IMG/VR virus record: IMGVR_UViG_3300005663_000183
Location: 1 to 26,147 of that record
Source of the DNA: a virus
Reading direction: 5' to 3' (one strand)
Length of the DNA stretch: 26,147 nucleotides
Shown here: positions 13,822 through 21,675 of the stretch, piece after piece
How positions within the stretch are numbered: the first letter of the stretch is position 1
How the letters are laid out: every line of letters begins with the position of its first letter
Notes under the pieces: generated by a model
What the model was told of the DNA's origin: nothing
Databases searched by the model: none
The model's input: only the letters and a program-made list of their open reading frames with translations
Translations under genes and position numbers: made by a program

Positions 13822-14355
13822 ATGAATCTTGACTCACTATTGGATTTCAATTCACCAGTTTTCTATGTCCTGCTAGGGCTAATCGCGGGTGTTCTGGTAT
13901 TGGCGCTGGCCATCTTTATTACAGGCTGGCTGTCTTGGCGGATGGTTCGCTTGAGAGCTGCTGAGAAGGAGTTGCGTTCGGCACACACCTTGAACTCGGA
14001 GCTAGACAAGGCGGAGGTAGCTATCACCGAGAAGGTAGCTGCGGCGCCTGAGCCAGCAGTAGCATCCGAGGTATCAACCAAGGAGGAAGCAGTGCCAGGC
14101 GCCGCAGATGTGACTGAACCCGCCGAGCCGGATATCGGGTCGTCTGCACCGGATGTCATTAAGTCGAAGCCGGCATTCCTGAATCGCTACACCTATCACG
14201 TAACGGGTAACAAAGAGCCGTTTACCAGTCTACGGGACGCCATGAGTATGTTCCCAGCCGAGTTGAAGAAGCGGCCCAAGGACTGGACTCCCGAGTGGGC
14301 GAGGTTGCCTGGGTACATCCAGGACAATATCCGTCGTGAGGAAGTCACGGAGTAG
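13822..14355 (+). CDS. single-pass membrane protein with disordered linker
   Basis: The protein has 177 aa. Residues 12-36 form one strong hydrophobic helix followed by a basic stretch (WRMVRLR), which predicts the C-terminus inside the cell. Residues 40-70 are charged and helical, possibly coiled coil. About 70-115 is a Pro/Ala/Glu/Val-rich disordered linker, and 118-177 is a small polar domain. GGGAGG lies 9 nt upstream. The function is unknown; tethering a cytoplasmic domain to the membrane is the simplest reading. Confidence 0.65.
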   Translation: MNLDSLLDFNSPVFYVLLGLIAGVLVLALAIFITGWLSWRMVRLRAAEKELRSAHTLNSELDKAEVAITEKVAAAPEPAVASEVSTKEEAVPGAADVTEPAEPDIGSSAPDVIKSKPAFLNRYTYHVTGNKEPFTSLRDAMSMFPAELKKRPKDWTPEWARLPGYIQDNIRREEVTE

Positions 14356-14367
14356 GAGGGCGGCATT

Positions 14368-14496
14368 ATGGCAGGTCGGTCCAGTTTTCGTTGGCGGTAT
14401 CACTACTACCGGGGACTTGGCGTACCCCGTCGTCGGTCGGTGAAGATGGCTTGGGGGTTTACGTTCGGGGGTCGGAGGAGAAGGACAGACATATGA
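14368..14496 (+). CDS. very small arginine-rich protein
   Basis: This 42-aa protein is rich in Arg, Tyr and Gly, with clusters such as RRRS and GGRRRR. AGGAGG lies 8 nt upstream of ATG 14368, and the stop overlaps the next start (ATGA at 14493-14496), which supports translation. Its charge suggests nucleic-acid contact; nothing further can be said. Confidence 0.5.
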   Translation: MAGRSSFRWRYHYYRGLGVPRRRSVKMAWGFTFGGRRRRTDI

Positions 14497-14915
14497 GTGA
14501 CATTATATTCGATTTCTGGGCGTGTCAACGCCCTCTTACTCGAAAATGGGGTTCTGGTCAAGTGTTCCTTCGTCTCTCTGAGCGGTTCGGTAGGCCGGAC
14601 TGTGCATTTGGTAAGACGGATAATATCCCAGATGGTGTCTTTTATGTCGACTACTCTAATGGTTTTGACTGGGCCTCCCTTCCCTTTGAGGACAACACGT
14701 TCCAGTTCGGCTATTGGGATCCTCTGTACGACCACCTGTACAAGAAGGAAGGGCAGGAGATATGGCGTGTGTGTCAGAGGATGGCTATCCTCCACACCCA
14801 TATTTGGCCGCGGGCGTGGTTGAAGGGTGCCATTAGAGAGGGGATGGTAGCTATCACTATGGGGCCGATGAAGCAGATACGTTGCCTTCAGGTGTTCCGA
14901 AAGGGTGCTGTCTGA
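14493..14915 (+). CDS. methylase-like protein lacking the SAM-binding motif
   Basis: In this 140-aa protein, residues about 60-120 resemble the second half of a class I methyltransferase. The pattern LPFEDNTFQFGYWDPLY has the position of the catalytic DPPY box, with Leu for the second Pro, and is followed by a helix and strand (EIWRVCQRM, then AILHTHIW). There is no FxGxG SAM-binding motif in the N-terminal part, so it is either a truncated, partner-dependent or repurposed relative. The start at 14493 is chosen over 14391 by the ATGA overlap with the upstream small gene and by GGAGGAG upstream. Family placement is tentative. Confidence 0.5.
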   Translation: MSDIIFDFWACQRPLTRKWGSGQVFLRLSERFGRPDCAFGKTDNIPDGVFYVDYSNGFDWASLPFEDNTFQFGYWDPLYDHLYKKEGQEIWRVCQRMAILHTHIWPRAWLKGAIREGMVAITMGPMKQIRCLQVFRKGAV

Positions 14916-14990
14916 GTGATTGTCTACTGCAGTGACCTTCCAAATGATCAAGATATGATCAAAGCTCTTGGCGAGGTGGCAAAGCTGTGA
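14916..14990 (+). pseudogene. fragment duplicating the start of the XPF-type nuclease gene
   Basis: This short GTG frame encodes IVYCSDLPNDQD and stops after 24 codons. Bases 14921-14972 match bases 16258-16309, the start of the nuclease gene at 16253, at 42 of 52 positions. The homology ends where the nuclease core would begin. It sits between a stop codon (14913-14915) and the NADAR start (14987), which overlaps it. It is probably a remnant of a former tandem copy, though a short translated leader remains possible. Confidence 0.6.
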
Positions 14991-15430
14991 CTGAAATGAT
15001 AGATCGATTTGTGGGGGAGTATCGATTCCTGTCTAACTTCTACCCTGCTTTGGTCGTACTGGATGGGGAGGAGTACCGAACCGTGGAGCACGCCTACCAA
15101 GCCGCCAAGTCCTCCGATCCTTTGACCCGTAAAGTGATACAGGTGCTAGAGACACCGGGGCTGGCGAGGTCGGCGGGTCGATCCAGAGTAGTTGTCAGGG
15201 ATCTGCGGCCTGATTGGGACGAGGCCAGAGTTCCTGTTATGCTGGATCTGGTTCGTCAGAAGTTCTCTGACCCGCTTTTGGGCGCTAGGTTACTGGCTAC
15301 GGACAACGCCCTGCTGGTCGAAGGCAATGCGCATGGGGATACATTCTGGGGGTCGGTGAATGGCAAAGGTAAGAACATGTTGGGAGTGGTCTTGCACATC
15401 GTTCGGGATGAGTTGCAAAGGAGGGTATAG
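14987..15430 (+). CDS. NADAR-family protein (YbiA-like)
   Basis: This 147-aa protein is full length for the family and matches it along its whole sequence: FLSNFYP near residue 14, TVEHAYQAAK at about 32-41, a GR-containing segment in the middle, and EGNAHGDTFWG and GKNMLG near the end. NADAR enzymes are N-glycosidases; some act on riboflavin-pathway intermediates and some have been reported to remove ADP-ribose from guanine. In a phage this could counter host ADP-ribosylating defences or alter NAD-linked metabolism; that is an inference. The start is GTG 14987, overlapping the upstream fragment's stop. The stop overlaps the next start by 1 nt. Confidence 0.88.
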   Translation: MTEMIDRFVGEYRFLSNFYPALVVLDGEEYRTVEHAYQAAKSSDPLTRKVIQVLETPGLARSAGRSRVVVRDLRPDWDEARVPVMLDLVRQKFSDPLLGARLLATDNALLVEGNAHGDTFWGSVNGKGKNMLGVVLHIVRDELQRRV

Positions 15431-16134
15431 TGGCCAAGATAAAACAGGTGAAGATGCGGCTCGGGTTAACCTTGGGGCGTCCGAACCAAGAGACGGTGAT
15501 AGCCATAAACTATAATAGTACAGATCAACATACAACGACGTACCGGAGACGGATTCCACCCGAGAACGAGAGGTTCTTTATCCGGCTTCCCAAAGTGGTA
15601 GCCGACGCCTTGGGGGTGGAACAAGCATTAGCTGGTGACCAAGATGAGGTTGTGGTCAAGTTCCGGGAGCTTATTGAGCAGTATAAGTGCTTGGCCACTG
15701 AAGTGAACCAAGTTATCCTTTACATAATCCAAGTAGCGCCCGATTCTGTCGATAAGAGATCTGCATTCTCGCATGGCCATCTCAGTGTGGATGTCTGGGC
15801 GGGAACGTACGAAGAGACAGTGGCTGTAGCTGGTGATGGAGGCAAGCGGTACTCATATACTAGAGTAGAGAGTCCAGTCAATTTTACGGAAGGAGATGGG
15901 GGGAAGGTGTTCTATGATCCGACGGACAGGCGCGGTGTTGCCCGTTTCGATTGCCAGGCACCGTGGAATGAGCGGAATGCGTCTTTTTTCCTTTGGATTA
16001 AAGAACATATGTTGGAGCTTGTTGCTCGGCTAGGGGAGCTGCGCGACGCGGATAAGATGATTGAGACCATTAACGCCGACAGATTGTTGCCTCTGTTGGC
16101 GAGTCCTGACACTGCAAAGGAGTCGGAGCAGTGA
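15430..16134 (+). CDS. hypothetical protein, 234 aa
   Basis: No family is recognised. The first 60 residues are basic and beta-like; a helical stretch at about 75-112 follows (VVVKFRELIEQY onwards), then a Gly/Asp-rich middle and a helical C-terminus. No membrane segment or catalytic motif is seen. The start is GTG 15430, sharing its G with the NADAR stop, with AAAGGAGGG just upstream. The stop overlaps the following small frame (GTGA). Confidence 0.55.
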   Translation: MAKIKQVKMRLGLTLGRPNQETVIAINYNSTDQHTTTYRRRIPPENERFFIRLPKVVADALGVEQALAGDQDEVVVKFRELIEQYKCLATEVNQVILYIIQVAPDSVDKRSAFSHGHLSVDVWAGTYEETVAVAGDGGKRYSYTRVESPVNFTEGDGGKVFYDPTDRRGVARFDCQAPWNERNASFFLWIKEHMLELVARLGELRDADKMIETINADRLLPLLASPDTAKESEQ

Positions 16135-16238
16135 ATAACCTACTTTCTGCAGGTAATGACAAGCTCGGCGGCATTCTAATCTGGACGAAGGCTCGTTGGC
16201 GACCTATATGGGATAATATGTCGCCCCGGTTACTATGA
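16131..16238 (+). pseudogene. short frame, probable remnant of a phage gene
   Basis: This 35-codon frame starts with GTG at 16131 (GGAG 8 nt upstream), overlapping the preceding stop. Its first 17 residues (LLSAGNDKLGGILIW) resemble the opening of a common phage protein family that begins with a GNxKLG motif and continues into a Cys-rich domain. Here the continuation is missing and the frame closes quickly. I read it as a truncated gene; a real micro-protein is possible. Confidence 0.35.
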
Positions 16239-16252
16239 GAGGACTCCGTTAG

Positions 16253-17005
16253 ATGAATGTCTACTGCAGCAACCTTCCAAACGATCAGGATCTGATAAGA
16301 ACCCTCGGCTCTATGGCAGTACCTATTCCAATCGCCTTCGGTGACTGCGTATTTTGGGGAGCAGGAGACGACGACGAGGTCATAAGAGTCTGTATCGAGC
16401 GCAAGAAGGCCGGGGAGTTTGCATCCTGTATCCGCACCGGGCGCTACCTCCACCAAGCACACCTAGCCAAACAAGCCGGAATGGACGTCTTGTGCTTGAT
16501 TGTAGAGGGTCAGACCAGAGCGAGCCCTGACGACGGTCTCCTGGAAGTCCCGGTCTGGCAACCATTCATAACAAGGAATGGCGAGCAAAGGCGCAAACAG
16601 ATCTGGGAGCCGGTCAAGCCGGCCACCGCCTACTCCCGCTTTGACCAGTATCTTACCGAGCTGGCCTACCTCGCCAACATCATCGTCAAGCGATCCTCTG
16701 ATGTCCGGGAAACGGCATCAATTATCAAGGCGCTCTGGGACAACTTTCAGACTCCTCCAGGCAAGCACGTTTCTCTCCGCTATATCTACTCTCAACCTCC
16801 CCCACGAGTCCAGCTGGTTCGCCCGAGCCTAGCTCGCAGGGTCGCTTCCGAACTCGACGGTATCGGCTGGGAGAAGTCTGGGGTCGTTGCTCGGCACTTC
16901 GGTTCGGTGAGAGCTATGGTTGAAGCGGACAGCAAGGAATGGGCATCACTGGATGGTATTGGGAAGAGGACTGCTGAGAGTATTGTTCGTGAACTAGGCC
17001 AGTAG
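16253..17005 (+). CDS. XPF/ERCC4-type structure-specific nuclease with C-terminal HhH domain
   Basis: This 250-aa protein has an ERCC4 nuclease core with GD at 30-31 and ERK at 49-51. The final acidic residue of the GDxnERKx3D motif is Glu55 rather than Asp. The substrate-grip segment SCIRTGRYLHQ follows. Residues about 192-250 form a tandem helix-hairpin-helix DNA-binding domain, including DGIGKRTAESIV. Related phage and archaeal enzymes cut branched DNA such as flaps and Holliday junctions. It probably resolves replication or recombination intermediates. GAGAGG lies 10 nt upstream. A broken copy of its beginning lies at 14916. Confidence 0.85.
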   Translation: MNVYCSNLPNDQDLIRTLGSMAVPIPIAFGDCVFWGAGDDDEVIRVCIERKKAGEFASCIRTGRYLHQAHLAKQAGMDVLCLIVEGQTRASPDDGLLEVPVWQPFITRNGEQRRKQIWEPVKPATAYSRFDQYLTELAYLANIIVKRSSDVRETASIIKALWDNFQTPPGKHVSLRYIYSQPPPRVQLVRPSLARRVASELDGIGWEKSGVVARHFGSVRAMVEADSKEWASLDGIGKRTAESIVRELGQ

Positions 17006-17041
17006 CTCTCATTTCCTCCCAAATACACCCCTGTATAACCC

Positions 17042-17070
17042 TTGACAGTCAGGCATAGGTGGGATAGAAT
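17042..17070 (+). promoter_or_regulatory. promoter of the polymerase operon
   Basis: TTGACA at 17042-17047 and TAGAAT at 17065-17070 are spaced by 17 nt. The spacer begins GTCAGGCATAG, almost the same as GTTGGGCATAG in the promoter at 543. It lies in the 100-nt gap after the nuclease gene and drives the run of genes that includes the DNA polymerase. Confidence 0.68.
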
Positions 17071-17105
17071 ACTGGTATCAAGTAAACAGATAGGGGGTGA
17101 AGGGA

Positions 17106-17363
17106 ATGGAAATCAAAGTAAAAGGCAAAGGGATCACACCGCTGGTAACTAGCTTGCGAGTCAGGGCAAGGGATGATGCTGGAGCACTTTCCGGACTGGA
17201 CATATTTGATATCGAAGATATTGCTGGTCAGGAGTTCGATGTCGTGGCAGTCGGCACTCACACGTATGAGGACAGAAGTACGACCTCGGTCGCATGGCTC
17301 GATACCCCCGCTGGAATCCGAGAGGTCGCCTTGGTGAAGCTAATCGTAGTTGAGAAAAGCTAA
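17106..17363 (+). CDS. small beta-rich protein, function unknown
   Basis: This 85-aa protein is largely alternating hydrophobic and polar, so probably beta-rich. A GGGGG run lies about 9 nt before ATG 17106; an in-frame GTG at 17097 is an alternative. It is the first gene after the promoter at 17042. No family is recognised. Confidence 0.55.
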   Translation: MEIKVKGKGITPLVTSLRVRARDDAGALSGLDIFDIEDIAGQEFDVVAVGTHTYEDRSTTSVAWLDTPAGIREVALVKLIVVEKS

Positions 17364-17387
17364 CTCCCCCCAAGGAGAGATGGAGAA

Positions 17388-17606
17388 ATGACAGATCTTG
17401 AATACGAGCTAAACGAGGCAGAGAAGAAGGCTTGGAAGAGCCTCGCCCGGTACAAGTTCCAGATGTTCGGTTACTGGGCGGCCATCTGGGTACATCTCAA
17501 CAGGATAGGTCACTTTAAGCGCCCCAATCCGTTCAGGAATCTTGTTATCTTGGCATCAGATCACCGGAAGTCAGGAGGCGATAATGTTCAAACGTCTATG
17601 GGCTAA
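17388..17606 (+). CDS. small hypothetical protein, 72 aa
   Basis: The N-terminal 30 residues are charged and helical (LNEAEKKAWKSLARYKF); an aromatic segment FGYWAAIWVHL at 27-37 could be a buried or peripheral-membrane helix, followed by a basic tail. AGGAGA lies upstream, with a second GGAG nearer. It overlaps the next gene by 23 nt. No function is apparent. Confidence 0.55.
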   Translation: MTDLEYELNEAEKKAWKSLARYKFQMFGYWAAIWVHLNRIGHFKRPNPFRNLVILASDHRKSGGDNVQTSMG

Positions 17607-17814
17607 ACTCCGGAATCTGCAAATCATCAGCAACCGGAAGTACCACTTCGTAATGCGGGAGGTCTACGTTGCGGGCATTACCGAGGGAGCCAGGCTGACC
17701 AAGATAATGATGGAGGCTGAAGCTCACGACAACAAAGGGTGTCTCCTAGGACCAAAGGACGCCGAGGCAGCAGTAGCTGAAGCCGAGCGTATCATAAGAG
17801 GGGGCAGGAGGTAG
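17584..17814 (+). CDS. small helical hypothetical protein, 76 aa
   Basis: The protein has a basic N-terminus and a long helical remainder, ending in an Ala/Glu-rich helix and a basic tip (RGGRR). The start at ATG 17584 is set by AGGAGG 5 nt upstream; the frame extends back to 17542 without a site. Function is unknown. Confidence 0.55.
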   Translation: MFKRLWAKLRNLQIISNRKYHFVMREVYVAGITEGARLTKIMMEAEAHDNKGCLLGPKDAEAAVAEAERIIRGGRR

Positions 17815-17821
17815 CGTAGAG

Positions 17822-17917
17822 ATGCTAGTTAAGCCAGAACCGTACGACTTTGAGAGGACACTAATAGCTATGCTGAAGGTACACGGATTTTTAGGAAGGA
17901 GGGGTGGCTCAAGGTGA
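17822..17917 (+). CDS. very small protein, 31 aa
   Basis: AGGAGG at 17806-17811 lies 10 nt before ATG 17822. The product ends in a basic Gly/Arg tail. It overlaps the next GTG start by 4 nt. Its position within a chain of coupled genes supports translation; its function is unknown. Confidence 0.42.
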   Translation: MLVKPEPYDFERTLIAMLKVHGFLGRRGGSR

Positions 17918-18039
17918 TAGTAGTAAATAAGCTGACTGCGCCGGGTGGTATCCGGCGAATAGATATCCACTGGGACACCGTCAAAGTGGTGACACAGGAC
18001 GGCAAGGACATCGTTTATAGGAAGGAGGCACTGAAGTAA
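17914..18039 (+). CDS. very small beta-strand-rich protein, 41 aa
   Basis: Starts with GTG at 17914, about 9 nt after GGAGGGG, and ends in a TAATG overlap with the next gene, so it is coupled on both sides. The sequence alternates Val/Ile with polar residues, suggesting two or three strands. No family is recognised. Confidence 0.5.
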   Translation: MIVVNKLTAPGGIRRIDIHWDTVKVVTQDGKDIVYRKEALK

Positions 18040-18341
18040 TGAGTTTTACTGATCAGAAGCCGAGAATTGCGACGGAAGAGGATGTAAAAGCTCCTTGGTC
18101 TGGGATTAAAGATGGCAAGCGATTCTACTGCCGTCTATGTGGACACCAATTTGAAGTAGGCGACGTTTGGCGTTGGGTGTATGCTGGCGCGATACACCAT
18201 GTTAATTTGATAGTCTGTGAACAATGCGATAGCGAGGATGCCCTAGTACATTGGGAGCAATGGTGGCAAGAGTGGGAAACACTTGCACAAGGTAAGTTCA
18301 GATATATAGCAGACTGCTTTGCTGACACGGAAAGGGAATGA
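18039..18341 (+). CDS. zinc-finger protein upstream of the polymerase
   Basis: The protein has 100 aa. Cys31/Cys34 (CRLCG) and Cys60/Cys63 (CEQC) form a four-cysteine zinc site with a Trp-rich segment between them; a HH pair at 53-54 lies near the second knuckle. The second half is Trp/Glu-rich and helical. GGAGG lies about 11 nt upstream. It overlaps the polymerase start by 4 nt. A DNA-related role beside the polymerase is plausible but unproven. Confidence 0.62.
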   Translation: MSFTDQKPRIATEEDVKAPWSGIKDGKRFYCRLCGHQFEVGDVWRWVYAGAIHHVNLIVCEQCDSEDALVHWEQWWQEWETLAQGKFRYIADCFADTERE

Positions 18342-21061
18342 GTTACCGCTATTCTCGTAGACAGGCACCTCCACTACCTCCAGCCGAGTCTTTACCTTTC
18401 CCGGGCAACCTTATCCGGCAATGCTCGGACTGTGATCTCCGAGGGGGTTGCATAGCCCCTGTTCCCGGTGACGGTCCGGTACCCGCTGAGGTAATGCTAG
18501 TCGGGGAGGCACCGGGGGGGAATGAGGATGAGTGGGGTCGACCTTTTATCGGGCAGGCAGGGCAGTATCTCGACTCTCTACTGTTCCAAGTAGGAATACC
18601 TCGTGACGCCGTCTATATTACCAACGTAATCAAATGCCGTCCTCCGAACAACCGTGACCCAAAGCCCGCAGAGATTAAAGCCTGTGCTAAGTGGCTGAAT
18701 ATCGAGCTAGGGATCGTCCAGCCCCGTATCATAGTCGCCATGGGTGCTCCGGCGATAGCTCGTTTCTTGGGGCAGGGTGCCGGGACAGTAGAGCATCTCC
18801 GAGGTAAGCCCATTGAACTGGACGGGCGTGTCATTCTCCCCTGCTACCACCCGGCGGCGGCTCTCCGTAACACCGCCCTGCTCCGTATGTGTTCCGACGA
18901 TTTCCAAGTACTGCGCGGGTTGGTCAAGGGGGTCAACCCTTCTGAATACTTGGTCAAGGACGAGTACCCTGATCCAGAATACAAGGTCGCCGATACTCCC
19001 CAGAAGCGGACACAGATGGTCAATGAACTACTGGACGTGGGAGAGTTCGCTATTGACGTCGAGACAATCAAGAAGAACACAGAACTCTGGAGTGCGCAAA
19101 TCAGTAGCTACCCCGGTACTGCTTGGTTCGTCCCAATGAAGCCCGGATACACAGGTCGAATGGATCTGACGCAATGGGACTCTCTGGCGATTGTCCACTT
19201 CTATCTGAACGATATCAACTGGCTCAACATCACTGATAACCGATTCCTTGACTCAATGTGTCAGGCCTACCTTCTCGGTCTTCCGCAAGGTCTGAAAGAG
19301 CTAGCATCCCGTCTATGCGGCATCGATATGGTCTCCTACTCGGAGATAGTGCGACCTGGGCAACGCAAACTGTCGCTTGAATACCTTACCGAGGCAAGCA
19401 AGCGGGAGTGGGCGGACCCACCGGAGATCGAGGTAACCAAGTGGGATAACAAGGCCGGCAGAATTGTCACCCGCAACAAGAATCCGTGGCATATCTCCCG
19501 CAAGGTAGCTCGTATTCTCGCCGATACTATGGACAGTATTGACGTGGATCCTTATCAGCGCTGGCGGAAAATCCCCGAACAGGAGCGGGCAGAGATAGAG
19601 AAGAGGCTAGGGGCTATGCCTGAGTCCTCTCTTGCGGATATCCAGTTCGAGGATGCTGTACAGTATGCTTGTTTGGACGCATCCGCCACCCTCCGGGTCA
19701 AGCGCAAAATGGATGTGCTAATTTCGCAGCTTGGCGTGGACTTCGCACTTTTTACTGACATCAGGATACTCCCGATGGTTCAGGAGATGATGCAGACCGG
19801 AATGGCGGTTGACCTCGACCACTTCCGTAACTTGTCGGCGGACTACGATGCCCGGATGAGAGCCAAGGCTACTGAGCTGGCGAGTGTGGTTGGTCACTCG
19901 TTCAATCCGAGCAGCTCCCAGCAGGTAGCTCAGGTTGTCTATGGTGAGCTAGGCTTCAAGCCGACTAAGTTTACACCAACCAAGGAAATCAGCACCGACG
20001 ACCAGGAACTGAAAAAGACGAAGCACCCGGTGGCGAAAGGCATCATCGAGTACCGGCGTCTGTCTAAGATGAAAGGGACGTATGCGGATAACTTGGTGCG
20101 GTCTAGTTACCCCGATGCAGATGGCACACCAAGAATACACACCGTGTTGACGACTACCCGTACGGAAACGGGGCGCTTGAGTTCCAAGAAGGACGATGAT
20201 GGTGGAGGGGCTGCTCTCCAGAATATTCCTGTCCGTAGTAAAGAGGGCAGAAGAATCAAGGAGGGTTTTGTTGCACCTTACGGGAAATCGTTACTAGAGG
20301 CAGACTATGGGCAAATAGAGCTGGTTGTTCAAGCCCATGTAGCCAGATGTAAAGAGCTTATAGCTTTGTTCCTTCGAGGGGATGACCCTCATACCACGAC
20401 CGCTTCTAGGATTTTTGGTGTTTCCTACGAGGATGCTAAACAGAGCAAGTATCGTTACCCTGGAAAAACCATGAACTTTGGGGTCATCTATCTCATTTCT
20501 GGCCAAGGGCTATCCAGCCAAATTGGAGAGTATATTTCGGACCTAGAGATGGAGGGTACCCAAGTAGACATCGAGCCTTGGGATGCTCTTACTTGTGATA
20601 AGTATATTGCCGAGTGGTATAAGCTGTACCCGGAGGTTAAGGACTATCAGATGGAGCAGGTGGCAATGGTAAGACGCCACGGATACGTGCAGGATATCTT
20701 CGGGAGAATCAGGTATATTCCTGAAGTGACCTGCCCAATTATGCGTATCCAGGAGTCGGGCAGAAGAATGGCTTGCAACATGCCGATCCAGGCCGGGGCT
20801 CAGGGCATCATAAAAATGGCTATGGGGGAGTTGTGGAGAGGGTTGCCGAAGACCGAGTGGAGAGACCTAGTTAGATGGCTTCTCCAGATACACGACAGCC
20901 TCTTAGTGGAAGTAGACGAGGATGAGGAGGTTTGGAAACCCTATCTGGCTTGGATGAGGAAGATTATGACGGGTGTTGTGAGTCTGGTAGTTCCGGTGAA
21001 GGTTGATTTTAAGGTGGGGAAGTCGTGGAGTACCTTAGAGAAAGTTAGTTTGGAGGTTTAG
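18338..21061 (+). CDS. fusion of family 4 uracil-DNA glycosylase and family A DNA polymerase
   Basis: The protein has 907 aa. Residues about 20-200 are a family 4 UDG: Cys29, Cys32, Cys100 and Cys116 are the expected Fe-S ligands, with GEAPG at 56-60 and HPAAAL at 171-176. Residues about 225-470 form a 3'-5' exonuclease with AIDVET (Asp240, Glu242) and YACLDA (Asp447). The polymerase part has TETGRLSS (609-616), motif A DYGQIE (656-661), motif B with Lys710 to Tyr718 and motif C IHDSL (His852, Asp853). All catalytic acids are present. Motif A lacks the arginine usual after IEL, and motif C has Ser instead of Glu. It is the likely replicative polymerase, able to excise uracil or a related base near synthesis. 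The start overlaps the zinc-finger gene. Confidence 0.93.
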   Translation: MSYRYSRRQAPPLPPAESLPFPGNLIRQCSDCDLRGGCIAPVPGDGPVPAEVMLVGEAPGGNEDEWGRPFIGQAGQYLDSLLFQVGIPRDAVYITNVIKCRPPNNRDPKPAEIKACAKWLNIELGIVQPRIIVAMGAPAIARFLGQGAGTVEHLRGKPIELDGRVILPCYHPAAALRNTALLRMCSDDFQVLRGLVKGVNPSEYLVKDEYPDPEYKVADTPQKRTQMVNELLDVGEFAIDVETIKKNTELWSAQISSYPGTAWFVPMKPGYTGRMDLTQWDSLAIVHFYLNDINWLNITDNRFLDSMCQAYLLGLPQGLKELASRLCGIDMVSYSEIVRPGQRKLSLEYLTEASKREWADPPEIEVTKWDNKAGRIVTRNKNPWHISRKVARILADTMDSIDVDPYQRWRKIPEQERAEIEKRLGAMPESSLADIQFEDAVQYACLDASATLRVKRKMDVLISQLGVDFALFTDIRILPMVQEMMQTGMAVDLDHFRNLSADYDARMRAKATELASVVGHSFNPSSSQQVAQVVYGELGFKPTKFTPTKEISTDDQELKKTKHPVAKGIIEYRRLSKMKGTYADNLVRSSYPDADGTPRIHTVLTTTRTETGRLSSKKDDDGGGAALQNIPVRSKEGRRIKEGFVAPYGKSLLEADYGQIELVVQAHVARCKELIALFLRGDDPHTTTASRIFGVSYEDAKQSKYRYPGKTMNFGVIYLISGQGLSSQIGEYISDLEMEGTQVDIEPWDALTCDKYIAEWYKLYPEVKDYQMEQVAMVRRHGYVQDIFGRIRYIPEVTCPIMRIQESGRRMACNMPIQAGAQGIIKMAMGELWRGLPKTEWRDLVRWLLQIHDSLLVEVDEDEEVWKPYLAWMRKIMTGVVSLVVPVKVDFKVGKSWSTLEKVSLEV

Positions 21062-21062
21062 A

Positions 21063-21533
21063 GTGAACGAATTAGAGATTAGACACTGGGTGGGAAGCAA
21101 TGCTTCAAGTTTGATGCCGGAGACGAACTTTACTCCCGAGGAGCTGGACCATATCGCAATGTGTATAGAGCATCTCTACAGATGGTATTCTGAGGGCTAC
21201 CCTATCGGGGACTTCTTGACAGCGGTGGCTCAGAACAACTTTAGTGAGGCTTGCTTTCGGGCTGATGACACGAACAGAAAGGCACTTTATCTGTATGCCC
21301 TATTTTTAGCTAACAAAGTTCCACTTTGGAACCGGAAGGCGAAGGAGAAGGAGATAGTTGGAGCGAAGGATGTGCAGCCAATTCTTGTTCTTTGCCGCAA
21401 CGTCTTCGACTTCGCCGAACATGGAGATTACTCCAATGGTGTGGAGGCATACGGTATGGACGAGGGTGTTGTCCGCTCTGGAGAAATACTGGATAAATAC
21501 CGGGAGGAGCTAGAGAAGTATGAGCGAGAGTAG
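21063..21533 (+). CDS. hypothetical protein downstream of the polymerase, 156 aa
   Basis: The protein is soluble and mainly helical. A conserved-looking block NNFSEACFRADDTNRKALYLYALFL lies around residues 58-82 (only described here by its start and end). The start is GTG 21063, 5 nt after GGAGG and 1 nt after the polymerase stop, so it is tightly coupled to the polymerase and may be a replication accessory. No family name is known to me. It overlaps the next small gene by 14 nt. Confidence 0.6.
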   Translation: MNELEIRHWVGSNASSLMPETNFTPEELDHIAMCIEHLYRWYSEGYPIGDFLTAVAQNNFSEACFRADDTNRKALYLYALFLANKVPLWNRKAKEKEIVGAKDVQPILVLCRNVFDFAEHGDYSNGVEAYGMDEGVVRSGEILDKYREELEKYERE

Positions 21534-21675
21534 GTCATTATGTAGTCGGTGTGGTGGGCATATGGAGGTCGACCCCGACTCCAAGTACGAAGATGGTTCG
21601 GAGGACGAGACGAGTGAACCGCTCTACGGATGGTACAAGTGTCTGGAATGCGGACATACGAAGGAGATCGACTGA
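21520..21675 (+). CDS. micro zinc-ribbon protein, 51 aa
   Basis: Two cysteine knuckles, CSRCGG (8-13) and CLECGH (41-46), flank a very acidic loop. This is a minimal zinc ribbon. ATG 21520 is inside the end of the preceding gene with GGGAGGAG upstream, and the last base of the stop is the first base of the next start. Such ribbons often contact nucleic acid or a partner protein; the target here is unknown. Confidence 0.62.
   Translation: MSESRSLCSRCGGHMEVDPDSKYEDGSEDETSEPLYGWYKCLECGHTKEID

Noticed and set aside
13863-14159. Minus-strand frame of 98 codons opposite the membrane protein
   Set aside because: Ser/Ala/Thr-rich shadow of the plus-strand linker, without a ribosome binding site.
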